DNA from: Gliomastix tumulicola
Lineage: Eukaryota > Ascomycota > Sordariomycetes > Hypocreales > Bionectriaceae
Reading direction: 5' to 3'
Assembly: GCA_001599755.1 (NCBI GenBank)
Contig: BCHX01000001.1
Span: 2,852,001 to 2,916,000, forward strand
DNA: 64,000 nt
The translations under genes were made by a program, and so were the position numbers. Under the pieces are notes generated by a model, which saw only the letters and a list, made by a program, of their open reading frames with translations, was not told the DNA's origin and did no database searches. This document shows, piece by piece, positions 51,792 to 63,500 of the stretch; positions within the stretch are counted from its first letter, which is position 1; every line of letters starts with the position of its first letter.

Positions 51792-53255
51792 CTACGCAGC
51801 GCCCCCCTGCTCAGCATCAACGCCTCTGAACTCGAAGTACCTGTTCCACTCAGGATCACTGATCAAATCATCCGCCAGCTCCTTCTCAAACCCAATGCTA
51901 AACTCGTTCCCCTCGTCGTCGCCGGCCGGCGCGCCATTCGTCCGCACGGGCAGCACGACCGCGAGTCCCGCCGTGACGGTGTCGAACGGGAACCGGAACG
52001 CGTGCGGCCGGGCAAAGCCAAAGTCGGCCTCGCACACCTTCGTATCGCGCCACTCGGTGGTGAAGTTGCTCAGGGGCGGGAAGCCGTCGGTCCGGAGGAA
52101 CAGCGTCGTCTTGTCCGCGATGGGCGCGATGGCCTCGAGCGCCGCGTCGACGGACTCCTGCGTCACGCCCGACGTCAGCTGCCGGATGTACCAGGCCAGC
52201 CTGGACAGGGGCGCCTCCGAGATGACCTCGCGGGCCGAGAGCTGCGGGACGGGGCTCTGGATGCTCAGCGCCACGTAGAGGACGTTGCCCTGGATGCGCG
52301 GCGGGATGGAGGGGGAGTGGAAGCGCCGCCGCATGTCGACGGCCTCGCCCCAGAGGAGCTTCTGGTCCAGGTCCGGCTTGAAGAGGCGCGCCCGGTGCTT
52401 GGAGAGGATGCGCCAGATGTAGGCCATGTAGGCGTCGTAGCTCGAGATCCAGTAGCTCCCGTCCTCGGGGCTCGCGAGCTTCTTGAGCTCGGCCGTCTTG
52501 CTCTTGGGCAGATGGAAGAGCAGCCACTGCTGACCCGGCCTGTGGTCCGGGTGACGCAGTGGCGCCACGGGGCCCTCGACACGCTGATCCTGGGGCAGAT
52601 CCGGCTTCGTGACCCGCGACAGGTCAAGACAGGCCTTGTCCCAGGGAGGAAGCGGTGTCGAGTTGAAGATGGCGGCGCAGTTCTCCGCCAGCTGATGCAT
52701 CTCGCCCGCCCAGCCCATGACATCGTTGCCGTAGTGGTGGTGATGCATCATGAAGACGAGCCCGCCCTCGATGAAGCTCGCCTTGAAGGCCGACGCCTTG
52801 GGCTTGTTCCTCGGCTGTGCCTCCGGCTTCTCCCCGTACGTCATGGGCGAGACGCACCACGTGTCCATGCTCCCCAGCGCCTTCGAGACAAAGTGCCGCC
52901 TCTCGAGCTCCCCGAAGGAAGGGTACCTGCCTCTGTCCTCGGGCCCGTCGAGCCACTGCACGTGGAACTGCACCGTGTCCTCCTTGCGTTTATGGAAGCA
53001 GAGACCGCCGCTGCCGTCGGGGTGCTCCTCGAGGTGGCCGACCAGCTGCCGGCACTGGCTCAGCGTGACCTCGAGGCCTCGGCGGAGGACGTCGACGGCC
53101 CGGGGCTTCTCGGCGTCGGGGAGCTTGAAGAAGAGCGCGTAGTTGGTGTAGACCTGGCCGACACAGTAGTCGAGCGTCGAGAGCCTGAAGTACTCATCGG
53201 GAGGGTCCGACTCCCAGCCGGCAGGGTGAAGCTCGAAGATGTCCAGCTTCGGCAT
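51792..53255 (-). CDS. BAHD-type O-acyltransferase (trichothecene-acetyltransferase-like family)
   Basis: Single exon of 487 residues. The catalytic His174-x-x-x-Asp178 lies in HHHHYGND. The structural DFGWG motif is present as DFGFA (411-415). Length and motif spacing match the plant/fungal BAHD (PF02458) transferases, which move an acyl group from a CoA thioester to an alcohol or amine. No signal peptide is seen, so it is probably cytosolic. Fungal cluster members of this family acetylate or acylate secondary metabolites. Acceptor and donor here are unknown. An AACCCTAACCC telobox-like string lies just upstream of its start, on its own strand. Confidence 0.88.
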   Translation of the reverse strand: MPKLDIFELHPAGWESDPPDEYFRLSTLDYCVGQVYTNYALFFKLPDAEKPRAVDVLRRGLEVTLSQCRQLVGHLEEHPDGSGGLCFHKRKEDTVQFHVQWLDGPEDRGRYPSFGELERRHFVSKALGSMDTWCVSPMTYGEKPEAQPRNKPKASAFKASFIEGGLVFMMHHHHYGNDVMGWAGEMHQLAENCAAIFNSTPLPPWDKACLDLSRVTKPDLPQDQRVEGPVAPLRHPDHRPGQQWLLFHLPKSKTAELKKLASPEDGSYWISSYDAYMAYIWRILSKHRARLFKPDLDQKLLWGEAVDMRRRFHSPSIPPRIQGNVLYVALSIQSPVPQLSAREVISEAPLSRLAWYIRQLTSGVTQESVDAALEAIAPIADKTTLFLRTDGFPPLSNFTTEWRDTKVCEADFGFARPHAFRFPFDTVTAGLAVVLPVRTNGAPAGDDEGNEFSIGFEKELADDLISDPEWNRYFEFRGVDAEQGGAA

Positions 53256-55079
53256 GTTCCTGGTCGTCCTTGACGAGTCCTTCGTAGGTGATCAGGGTTA
53301 GGGTTGGAAGTTATGTAGTAGGTAGAGGGAAGCCAGACGAAGACAGATATACTCAACAAGGTGACAGACTGAGCAGAGTTCAAAGTTGTTTCCCCTGGGG
53401 CCGAATCTCCTGTCCAGCCTGTTTTCAAGAGTTGAGAGGAGGTGTGCGCGTGCGCGGGGTGATTGCACATGAACCAACAGCATGTCCGAATATACGCAGT
53501 TACATCCTTACTCAGAACCCGTTATCCATCAAAAGTTCATACCCTGTCGCCCAGAACCCGGTCCTGCTCCAGTGATCATCCACCTTTTACTGCATCCGGC
53601 GGCTGCTGCCTCCAGATAATTCTGGGTATTTCACACACACATTCCGCCACCAAGCGACGGACTGTGGCCGTGGATACGGGAAAAGGGGCAGAGACCGGGG
53701 GGCTTTGAGAGCAGGGGCCGGGGTCACGGCTCTTTTTTTCTTTCTTTTCTTTTCGTTTTTGCGGATATCGCTGCCATGGGCTTCGCTCGCTCATCAAGGC
53801 CTCGTTCTCCAACAGACCAACCGATCGTCGTCGAACACCAAGGATAATAAGTTGACCGGAGAAACCTCTTCAGCCAATAGGGATCGCGTAGGTACGAAGC
53901 TCCGTCCCCATGCAAAGGAGAAGGAGTTGATAACGTGTCGATGGGGTCTCAAATGCTCTTCTGCCGTGCCCAATGCCTGTCTGTTCTTTGCCTCACATCA
54001 GACGGCACAGTGGTCTACCCTGCTGCTTGGCATCCAACGACAAAAGGGTAGCTTCCGAGAACGCGGTTGGGAGAGGAAGGGGTTGATTCACACACGCACA
54101 CACAACGCACACACAAGCTGTATCATCTCATATAGCTCAAGTAATTTATCAGCTAGTTAGTTAGAGGATCATATGCTGAGACGTATAGGATCTTAGAATA
54201 CTTAGTCTTATCCATGCCAACTTCGAGTTTAGAATCACTCTTGCGGTGAGATATGCAAAGCTACTACGCTCAGTTATCTGCTTACCCCTGCTACAAGGAA
54301 CTTTCGGTGAGAGTGTCTGGATCATGCAATACGACGTTGTTGGTCGACCCTGGCACGTGGATGTCACTCAAAAGCGGATGCATGATCTTGCCTCCCCGGG
54401 CAGCACTGGAGTCGTCGAGCTCAAGGGTCTCGGCACACAAAATGTGGTTGAATTTCAGCACCTGGACTTGCACAAAGACAGGGGACACGAGCTCGGTAGA
54501 TGAAAGGGGCCACACATGAGCGAGGCAAGGCCCCCCCTTCCCCCTGCAGGACGGCACGCATAGGACGGTATCTCGTAGCCGAAGGGCCTACGAGGCTATC
54601 ACTCGCCGGCACAATCCCAAACGGCAGTCTATACTCGATAGAGGATACCGACTTGCACATCTTAATGAAGTCCATGGTCGACATATAGTAGGTGAGCCAG
54701 GCATGAAATTGAAGAATCAGAAGAAACGTCTGACGCTCTGTGCCGCCCGACGCCCTGGCCATCGGAGTCCCTGGTTTTCAGGCCAGTCCGCTGGGCTTGC
54801 TGTGATCAACTCATCATCTCTGTACAGTGCAGCTGTTGGCTTTGTATCTCACCCCTTTTAATGACAAGGTCGCGAGCCTTGCCGATCAGCTTCCTCTGTA
54901 CAACATAAATATAGACCCCCCCTCTTTTCCTTCCCAGCCTGCCGGTTGTCTTTGCCCTTGTCTATGTAGTTACCGATTCTTCTGCTGTCCTCCCTTCCTT
55001 TCTTTTCCTATGTTCCACAGGTAAAGCGACGGTAAATCTTGTTTCCTTATCCGTAATTGGTCCTCACCGAGAAGGAAGC
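53256..55079. other. 1.8 kb intergenic region
   Basis: It contains the acyltransferase promoter on its left (including a telomere-like AGGGTTAGGGTT at about 53294-53305) and the promoter of the membrane protein on its right. CA-rich strings occur near 54090-54120. Minus-strand frames around 54291-54762 give protein-like strings but no recognised family. They may be relics or chance. Confidence 0.5.
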
Positions 55080-56623
55080 ATGTCTCTTACAGCAGCCGAG
55101 ATCGAGGCCATCCTCGACATGGAGGCCATGGCCCTTCCCGACGGAGAGACTCGCAACTTTGAGAACCCGCCCAACGAGAACGTCCTCGCCATGGCTATCA
55201 TCACCATAACCCTCGTCGTCGGAACGGTCTGCGTGCTGCTACGGGGGTATGCTCGGCTGTATCTGCTCCGGAAGATCCAGATAGAAGAGAGTAAGTCATA
55301 TAACACACACACACACACACACACAAAGAGTGGGTGTCTCTTTTGCATCGAATAGCAAGAGCTAACCGTCTCTGCCTCCGCTTCCATCAGTCCTCATCTT
55401 CTGCGCGTACGGCGTCTACGTCGGCCAGGCATATGCCTGCTACCGCCTCGTCGAGACGCCCGGCTACTTCGTCCACCAGTGGAACCTCCAGCTCCGGCAG
55501 CTCGTGCCGACGGGCTTCCACGTCCTCCTCATCGGCTCCTTCTACCAGACCGTCCTCCCCTTGCTCAAGACGGCCATCCTGCTCGAGTGGCTGCGCATCC
55601 TGTCCCCCCAGGGCCAGGGGAACCGCCTCGCCTCGCCCTTCTGGTGGGGGTGCGTGTCCGTCATGGCCCTCCAGGTGGCCTGGGGCATCGCCTGCGTCGT
55701 GCTGCTCAACGTGCAGTGCAGCCCGCACGAGGCCATCTGGAAGGTGTACATGCCGCGCGAGCTGTGCTTCAACCTCGTGCCCGTGCAGCTGACGAGCGGC
55801 GCCGTGCAGCTCGTGAGCGACGTGGTGATGCTGCTGCTGCCGCAGCGGACCATCTGGGAGCTGAAGCTGAGCTGGCAGAAGAGGCTGGGCGTGAGTGTCA
55901 TCTTCGGACTCGGTATCCTGTACGCGTCTACACCAGTTTCTCCAAGCTTTCCCTTTTGCTGTATAATGTGGCTGTGAAATACTAATCAGGATTTCGACAC
56001 ACAGTGCTTGCGTCTCGGCCGCCTTCCGCCTCAGCGTCACCATCACCTACGGCTACGACGACGACCAGATCTACACGCTCGGCCCCGTCGTCTTCTGGGT
56101 GCTCGCCGAGACGACCTGCGGCTTCTTCATCGTCTGCGTGCCGTGCCTGCCCAAGATCCTCAAGGACAAGGGCATCATCCGCCGCGTGAAGCAAGGGTTG
56201 GGCATGCGCGTCACGACGGCCTCGCGGGGAGCAGGAAGCGGCGGGGGACCCTCCAAGTACGGCTACGGCTACGGCAGCAAGTTCAACACGGACGTGTCGG
56301 TCATGTCGAGGTCTGGAGCAGCGGCCGATGCTTATCACAAGCTCGACGAGGAAGGGGGAGGAGGAGGAGGAGCAGGAGCAGGAGCAGGAATCCCCATGGG
56401 CAACATGAACATGAACATGAACACGGGCAGCACGGAGCAGCTCCGGCATCTGGACGATGATCATCATGGCCAGGCCCACGACGTGAGTAAGGGGGGGATC
56501 GTGAGGACAACGCAGGTGGCTGTCCGCATACACTCAGATGCCGCCTCGCATGACAGCAGCGAGGGCGACGCCCAGGCCGTGAGTCACTACAAGCAGGGTC
56601 GCAGGGGGCCCAACGACTGGTAA
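55080..56623 (+). CDS. Seven-helix PTH11-like / fungal rhodopsin-domain membrane protein
   Basis: Three exons, 55080-55290, 55391-55919 and 56005-56623, give 452 residues. Intron 1 (donor GTAAGT, acceptor CATCAG) contains a CA microsatellite. Intron 2 uses donor GTACGC and acceptor CACAG. Seven hydrophobic helices are visible, for example AMAIITITLVVGTVCVLL, TGFHVLLIGSFYQTVLPLL, WWGCVSVMALQVAWGIAC and LGPVVFWVLAETTCGFFIV. Then comes a long Gly/Ser/Asn/His-rich cytosolic tail including a GNMNMNMN repeat. This matches the large fungal family of PTH11-like, CFEM-less receptors. Members are often found beside secondary-metabolite genes, but their role is largely unknown. It lies between the acyltransferase and the PKS. 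Confidence 0.85.
55302..55325. repeat. (AC)n microsatellite inside an intron
   Basis: About twelve AC units inside intron 1 of the PTH11-like gene. Length change here would not affect the protein. Confidence 0.9.
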
Positions 56624-57583
56624 AGGGGGCCGAAAAGATGCTGGCCGGGATAGGAAGGGATGGCCAGGGACATACAGGAGCATGGCCCCGGGACACACGA
56701 ATATGGGATAATAATAGTGTATTGGTATTAGAAATAGTCCACATGTGTTGCTTAACCGAAGTGCTTTTACAACTACCGGGGTCAGCCGGCTGCCTCCTGG
56801 AGTGTGCTCGTACTTCTGCAACGGTACTCATCTTGTGGGATATGATCAGCTCATGTCATAATACGGCCCATGGTATGGAGTCTGTCTAGCGGTCGGCAGT
56901 CGAGACGAGAAAAGGCCGCTTGGAGTACTTTAGCTCTGCTCTCCACTGCACGTTACCTTATCTATGTCCATGCCCTGTCTTTCTCTGCCGCGTTTCAGGC
57001 AGAGCGGACTAATCATGGATGCTGGCCCGGCATCCGGTTCGTGATCTGCGGTCAACGCTCCCGGGCCCCGTCTCTGGTCCAGACAGACCTCGTAAGGACC
57101 CCGAGGCATCATCCAGCATTCTCCTCCGTGCTCCTCCGTGCCTCTTCTTCCCCTTCCCACATCATGCCACTTCCTGGCTCTGTGACTTGGCAGGCTCCCT
57201 CCGTCTGCTGTCTACTAGGGACCGACGGCCGCATACGGAACGTAGTCATACTCCGTAGACCCGGCTTCGAGTCTACAAGCTGCGAAGCTTGCGAGTCTAG
57301 CTTGATCAATGTTACTGGCCATCAACTGCTTGGCGACCGCGGGAAGCCCATCCGGTTCGGCCCTTTCTTTCGGTTCATCTGGTCTCGCGCTTGGTGTCAA
57401 TCTGCTCGTCTACCGTGCTGTACATGGCTATCCAAGCCCTTGGCACACGGATATATAAGTCCTCGTCAGACTCTGTGCGAGGTTTGCTTGCTTGCCTGCC
57501 ACGTACCTTTGTTCGATACCTTTCCAGTCCACCTCATCGTGTCCCTCCTGCTAGATATATATATATATATATATATTATATAA
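56624..57583. promoter_or_regulatory. HR-PKS promoter region
   Basis: A 960-base gap upstream of the synthase. A TATATAA-like string with a long TA repeat directly precedes the start codon. No complete cluster-regulator site is recognised. Several CGG triplets are present, including CCGG-containing strings near 57231 and 57352, but none forms a convincing paired site. Confidence 0.45.
57554..57576. repeat. (TA)n microsatellite next to the PKS start codon
   Basis: About eleven TA units end a few bases before the first ATG of the synthase gene. Confidence 0.9.
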
Positions 57584-60500
57584 ATGTCCGACAAGATGCC
57601 GGCCCCTACACCGGACGACATCGCCATAGTGGGCATCGCCTACAAGCTGCCTCAGGATGTAGAGGACGAGGCCAGCCTCTGGGAAGTCCTCGAGGGCGCC
57701 AAGAACCTGTCCGGGCGGTGGCCGGACGAGCGCATGAATGCTGATGCACATCCCCATCCGCAGTCTCGAGGAGCTGACGACGCAGGTGAACAGTCCCACG
57801 GTCCCGGCGGCCACTTCATACGGCAAGATCCCGCCGCCTTCGACGCGCCCTTGTTCAGCCTCACGGCCAAGGAGGCCGCTGCCATGGACCCGGTGCAACG
57901 GTGGACGCTGGAGGTGTCTTTCCGGGCATTTGAGAACGGTCAGTCCCGCCCCCCTTCCTAACGGGCCATGTAATATTATCACAAGGACTGAACTGGGAGA
58001 CGGCGACGGGGGGGGGCAAAACAGCGGGTATCCCCTTGGAGGCTCTCAGGGGCTCCCAGACGGCTGTCCTTTCGGCCACCTTCACCGAGGACTTCATGCG
58101 CATGACCGCCATGGACCCGGACAACGTGGAGCGGACAGCGGCGACGGGATGCCTCGCCAGCGTCATCCCGAACCGGGTGAGCTACTTCTTCGGCCTGCAC
58201 GGGCCCAGCATCCATGTCGACACGGCGTGCTCGAGCGGCCTCTCGGCCTTGGACATGGCCTGCAAGGTGCTGGGCTGCGGGGATGCCGACGCCGTACGTT
58301 CAAAGCCTCCCTCCCCCTCCCCCCTTTTGCGTACACCTGTGAAGACGAGTCCCCGGAGATGCGTCGTTCATGCGCTGACGGAGTCCCGCGGGGAACCGAC
58401 AGGCCCTCGTCACAGCAGCCAACCTCATCCTCGAGCCTGGCATGTACCAGATGTTCCGCAACCTGCAGATGCTGTCGCCCGACAACACCTGCAAGGCCTT
58501 TGACCACAAGGCCAACGGCTTCGGCCGCGGTGAGGGCGTCCTCGCCCTGGTGCTCAAGCCCGTCTCGGGGGCACTCCGGGACGGCGACATGATCCGCGCC
58601 GTGGTCCGTGCCGTGGCATCCAACCAGGACGGACACACCCCGGCTCTCAGCCAGCCAAACCCCGTCGCCCAGGAGGCGCTCATCCGGCGTGTGTATGCCC
58701 GGGCAGGTCTGCCGCTCGACCGGACGAGATATGTCGAGGCCCACGGCACCGGGACGCCCGTCGGGGATCCGATCGAGATGAGGGCCATCGGGAACGCATT
58801 CCGGGATGGGAGGAGTGCACAGGAACCGCTCTACGTGTAGGTTCTTGGAGACTGGGACAGTCAGTCAGTAATGGGGGGGGGGAAGGGGAGCACACAGTCA
58901 CTAACCTATTCTCTCTTCGCCCCGTGGAAACAGCGGCTCTATCAAGCCCAACATCGGACATCTCGAAGGCGCCAGCGGTCTTGCAGGCATCCTCAAAGCC
59001 ATCTGTGAGTGCTCCATTCCCGGGAATGCGCCTCCGGCTCCCGGACAGGTCAGGTGCTGGTTGAGCTGTGACGAGTCCCCGTGGCTGATCCCTACCCTGC
59101 ATAGTGATCCTTGAAAGGGGCATCATTCCGCCGAATGCCCTTTTTGAAAAGCTCAACCCGGCCATTGACGCCGAGCTGCTCCGTGTCGAGGTTCTCAAGG
59201 GGTGCATCCCCTGGCCATCTGCGGGACTGCGCCGTGTGTCGGTCAACGGCTTCGGCTTCGGAGGCTCCAACACGCATGTTGTCCTCGACGACGCACGACA
59301 CTTCCTCGAGGAACGGGAGCTCGTCGGGCATCACTGCACCGCTGCGGCGGCGGCCTCTGCAGTCAACGGCCATGCTACCAACGGAGACGGTGTCAACGGC
59401 CACGCCGATATAGAGAGACAGAGGCTCCTGGTCTTCTCTGCATTTGATGAGAAGGCCATCCAGCGCACGCTCCATCAGTATTCGACGTGGTACCAGGCCC
59501 ACGAATTCTCGAGCCAAGCCAAGCTCGATGCTCTGGCTCACACGCTCGCCGTCCGCCGAAGCCATATGCGTTGGCGCAGCTTTGCCATCACGGCTCCCTC
59601 TTCTAGGGCCATCGCGTCTCCGGCCAAGCCGACTGTTGTCGTGTCTGAGCCCGCCGTGGCCTGGGTCTTTACTGGTCAGGGGGCGCAGTATGTTGACATG
59701 GGCCGGGAGCTGGTCGACGTGTATCCTGTTTTCAAGGACACACTCAACCGGGTGAATGAGGTCTATAAGTCCTTGGGCTGCACATGGTCATTATTCGGTA
59801 GGCGATGTTTCCCCAGGCTATTGTGAATGTCCTCTGCAGCGGCCGAGATCCAAGGGCTGACAGGTAGTGCAGATGAGCTCCAGCGGGACGAAACCATCAA
59901 CAAGCCTGGATACAGCCAACCGCTGACGACAGCTGTCCAACTCGGGCTCGTAGAACTGCTTGGGACATTTGGTCTTGTCCCCAAAGCCGTAGTTGGACAC
60001 TCGTCCGGGGAAATTGCTGCTGCGTATGTTTTTTTTTCCCCTGTAGGAGAGCCACACAAACTCTTGTTCTCATACTAATCTGCATACAGCTACGCCATTG
60101 GCGCGCTGTCTCTCGAGTCTGCCTGCCGGATCTCTTACTTCCGTGGACTCCTAGCCGATCGACTGCACGGAGGGTCCATGATATCCATTAACCTGGCGCC
60201 AGACCAAGTCCCTGACTACCTGTCGAGGTCCAAGACGCAAGCCAGCCTCGCCTGCATCAACAGCCCCTCCAACGTCACGCTTTCCGGGTCGGAAGCAGAT
60301 ATTGATGCTATCCAGACCCAAGCCGACCACGACGACATATTCGCCCGAAAGCTGAGCACTGGGGTCGCCTACCACTCGGCTGCGATGCTCAGTATATCCA
60401 GAGAGTATCTCGAGCTGCTCGGAGGCAGTCTCTCCTCTCGCGAGTCATCGACAGCGACGCCCATGTTCTCTACCGTGACGGGCAAACGCATCAATCATGC

Positions 60501-63500
60501 AAAGCTCGCCACTGGCCAGTACTGGGTCGATAACATGGTCTCCCCCGTCAAGTTCGCCGCGGGCGTAGGCCTGGTCGCAGATCTAGGCGTCACTGACATA
60601 ATCGAGGTCGGGCCTCACCCAGCCTTGAAGCGCTACGTCCAAGACACCCTCCGCAGCGCCGACAACAACAAAAAAGCACAGTACTGGCCGACGCTCTATC
60701 GCGGGCACTCGGCTGTGGAGAAGCTCCTAGAGCTTGCAGGCGGTCTGTTCTGTCGAGGCCATCAGGTCTCCTTTACAGCCGTCAACGCTTTGTCGGTAGA
60801 GCAGGAGGATAAGACAAGGCCCTTCCTTGTAAACTGTCCTCCCTACCCCTTCGATAATTCACGCAAGTTTTGGGCCGAGAGCCGCATCAGCAAAGACTAT
60901 CGTCTTCGAAGACCGACGAAAGGCGGCGACATTCTCGGGCAGAGAGCGCCAGATTGGAACCCCCTTCAGCCGCGATGGCGGAACTTCTTGAGCGTGGAAA
61001 CATGCCCATGGGTCGGTGACCATGTCGTTGGTGACAAAGTACTCTTTCCCGCTGCAGGTATGCTCATCATGGCCATCGAAGCAGCAAGAGAGATGGCTCC
61101 TGCAGATCGCACGGTTTCCGGCTACTTCGTCAAAGAGGCACGCTTCGTCAGGCCCATTGTCGTGCCAGAACACTGGGACGACAGGGTCGAGACGATGCTT
61201 TCGCTGGCACCAGTGAGACGCCGGCCATCATGGTACGATGCCGCCATCTTCGTGTATGAGAAGGAGACTCACAGCTGGAGCGAAGTCTTCCACGCTAGCC
61301 TGCAGACGCAGTACAGCTCGGAGAACGATCCGGTCTTGGCCGAACAAATCATCCGAGAGCACCATCGCAGGGCCCGGGAGGCATGCGTACTCCCGGTAGA
61401 TTCCCAGCTTCTGTACAGCAAGGCGGCCGAGCAGGGCCTGCGATACGGAGAATATTTTCGTCTCTGCAGGGACGTTCGCTGGGACAAGGCCAGTGCTCGA
61501 GCGGTCGCCTCCGTCGCCAGTGACGACCCAAGATTCCGTACCGGCAGCCTCGTACACCCAGCCGTGCTCGATACCATGTTCCATGCCCTAAGGGTCAGCT
61601 CCGGCCAGCAGCACGCCGCAAACGTCCCGTTATTAGTGCAGGGTGCCTGGTTTGCAGCAGACGGGTGGCAAGAAGCTGCTGCTGCCAGTAGCTTGAGCTG
61701 GCTAGCAACTTCTTGCCAAATAGAAGGGGGACGCCATGGGGCGGCAGCAGGAGAACGGGGAAGTGTGTCTGCGCTATCGGGCGATGGTAACGTGCTGTTG
61801 AGAATCGAGACCTTAACCACGGCAGCCATAGCCCGCACTGATAAGAGCGAGCCTGGCACGGAAAAGAAGCTGCTGTATCAGATAGATTGGAAACCTCAAC
61901 TCAGCCTCCTATCTCCCAAGCAACTCACTCAGGTGTGCGGGAGCGATACAGTTCCTCGGGACGAAACAGCCATGCTCGAAGATCATCGAAAGCGCACAGC
62001 GATTCTCAATATAGTCGCAGTCCGCCGCGTCCAAGGTATGATGACTGAGGATCAGCGAGCCAGACTCAACAGCACCCTCCGCCATCACTCAGACTGGTTG
62101 GAGCACCATGTGCAGTCGCTTTCGTCCGAGGAACGCCAGGCTGCCATAGCGCTTACGGATGTCGAGTTCGAAGCACAGCTCGGCTCCTTCGCCGAGGCAT
62201 TCCCGTCCTGGTCGCTTTATCCACATGTCGCTCGCAATCTGCCCGACATTCTGGCTGGCCACGTCGACCCCCTCCAGGTCATATTCGATTCAGACCACGC
62301 CAAGGCATTTTACGCCTCACTGTTCCAGACAGTGTGCGGCGACGGACGACTAGAGAAGTTCCTGGATCTCGCAGCTCACGAAACACCCGCCATGCGGATT
62401 CTCGAGGTTGGCGCTGGGACGGGAGGAATGACTGTGCACATCCTCAGCGCGTTGAAGGCGAGGGAGGGCCGCTCGGGCGCCATGGCATTCTCAGAATACA
62501 TGTACACCGACATCAGTCCGGTCTTCTTCGAAACGGCCAAGACTAGGTGGGAGGTCGAGGGGCTCGGGAGCCGGATGGCTTTCAAGACCCTTGACATGGA
62601 GCAAAGCATCACAGACCAGGGTTTCCAGGAGGGCTCGTACGACATGCTCATCGCAGGGAGCTGTGTACACGCCACTGGGCTCCTGGAGAGAACGCTGAAG
62701 AATCTCAGACGTGCGTTGCGCCCAGGGGGCAGGCTCGTGCTACTCGAAGTGACGGATCCGACTGATATCGCAACTTGCTTCTTCGCCACGCTCGCAAGTG
62801 GATGGTGGCTTAGCGAGGAGGAGTGGCGCGTGAAGAATAAGAGCCCTTTGGTGTCTGAGGAAACATGGGACCAGATGCTGCGAAAAAATGGCTTCTCAGG
62901 CAATGATATGGTTCTGAGAGACACCAATAAGGCAGAGGCACATATCGTCAGCATCATGGTGAGCACGGCCGTCGAAACGAACCAGAATGATTCAGCCTTA
63001 TCACCGAGACGGATTATTGTCGTTGATCCTTACCAGGAGACTCAGAAAGAGCTCGCCGGCATCCTATCCAACAGCCACCAAGGAAGCATCATTGTGCCTC
63101 TCCACTGCATCGATTCCTCCTCCATAGGTGCTGGCGACATAGTCGTGTCTCTTATCGACGTCGACCAGCCGATTCTCAGCAACATCTCCGAAGGACAATT
63201 TGCCAGTCTGCAGATCCTGATCAAGCAGGTGACCAAGCTCGTTTGGGTAGCAGCCCCTCGAAATGGTAGCACAGACGCCCAGCTGCCGCACTATTCCATC
63301 GCTCAGGGGTTTTTGAGGACCATCAGAGCCGAGATCCCCCACGCTCGAATCGTCTCCCTCTCCGTCGAGGACGTCATCGAGGGAGAGAATCGGGCCAAGC
63401 ATATCAACACAGTTGTCGAGACGGCGTTCGGGTCTGCGCCGAATCCTGACCTAGAATACGTGGTTCGTTCTGGCCTGGTACACACCGGTCGTGCTGTCGA

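Noticed and set aside
51735..53273. 512-codon plus-strand frame opposite the acyltransferase
   Set aside because: It is antisense to an intact BAHD gene with all catalytic motifs and shows no family features of its own.
53290..53310. Chromosome end or true interstitial telomere
   Set aside because: Only two TTAGGG-like units are present, far too few for a telomere tract, so it is kept only as a possible telobox.
57728..57835. Frameshift in the PKS ketosynthase N-terminus
   Set aside because: The segment around MNADAHPHPQSRGADDAG looked unusual, but it aligns in spacing with the normal HR-PKS sequence (an N-x-D-A, H-P, RG, then GGHF), so the frame is intact.
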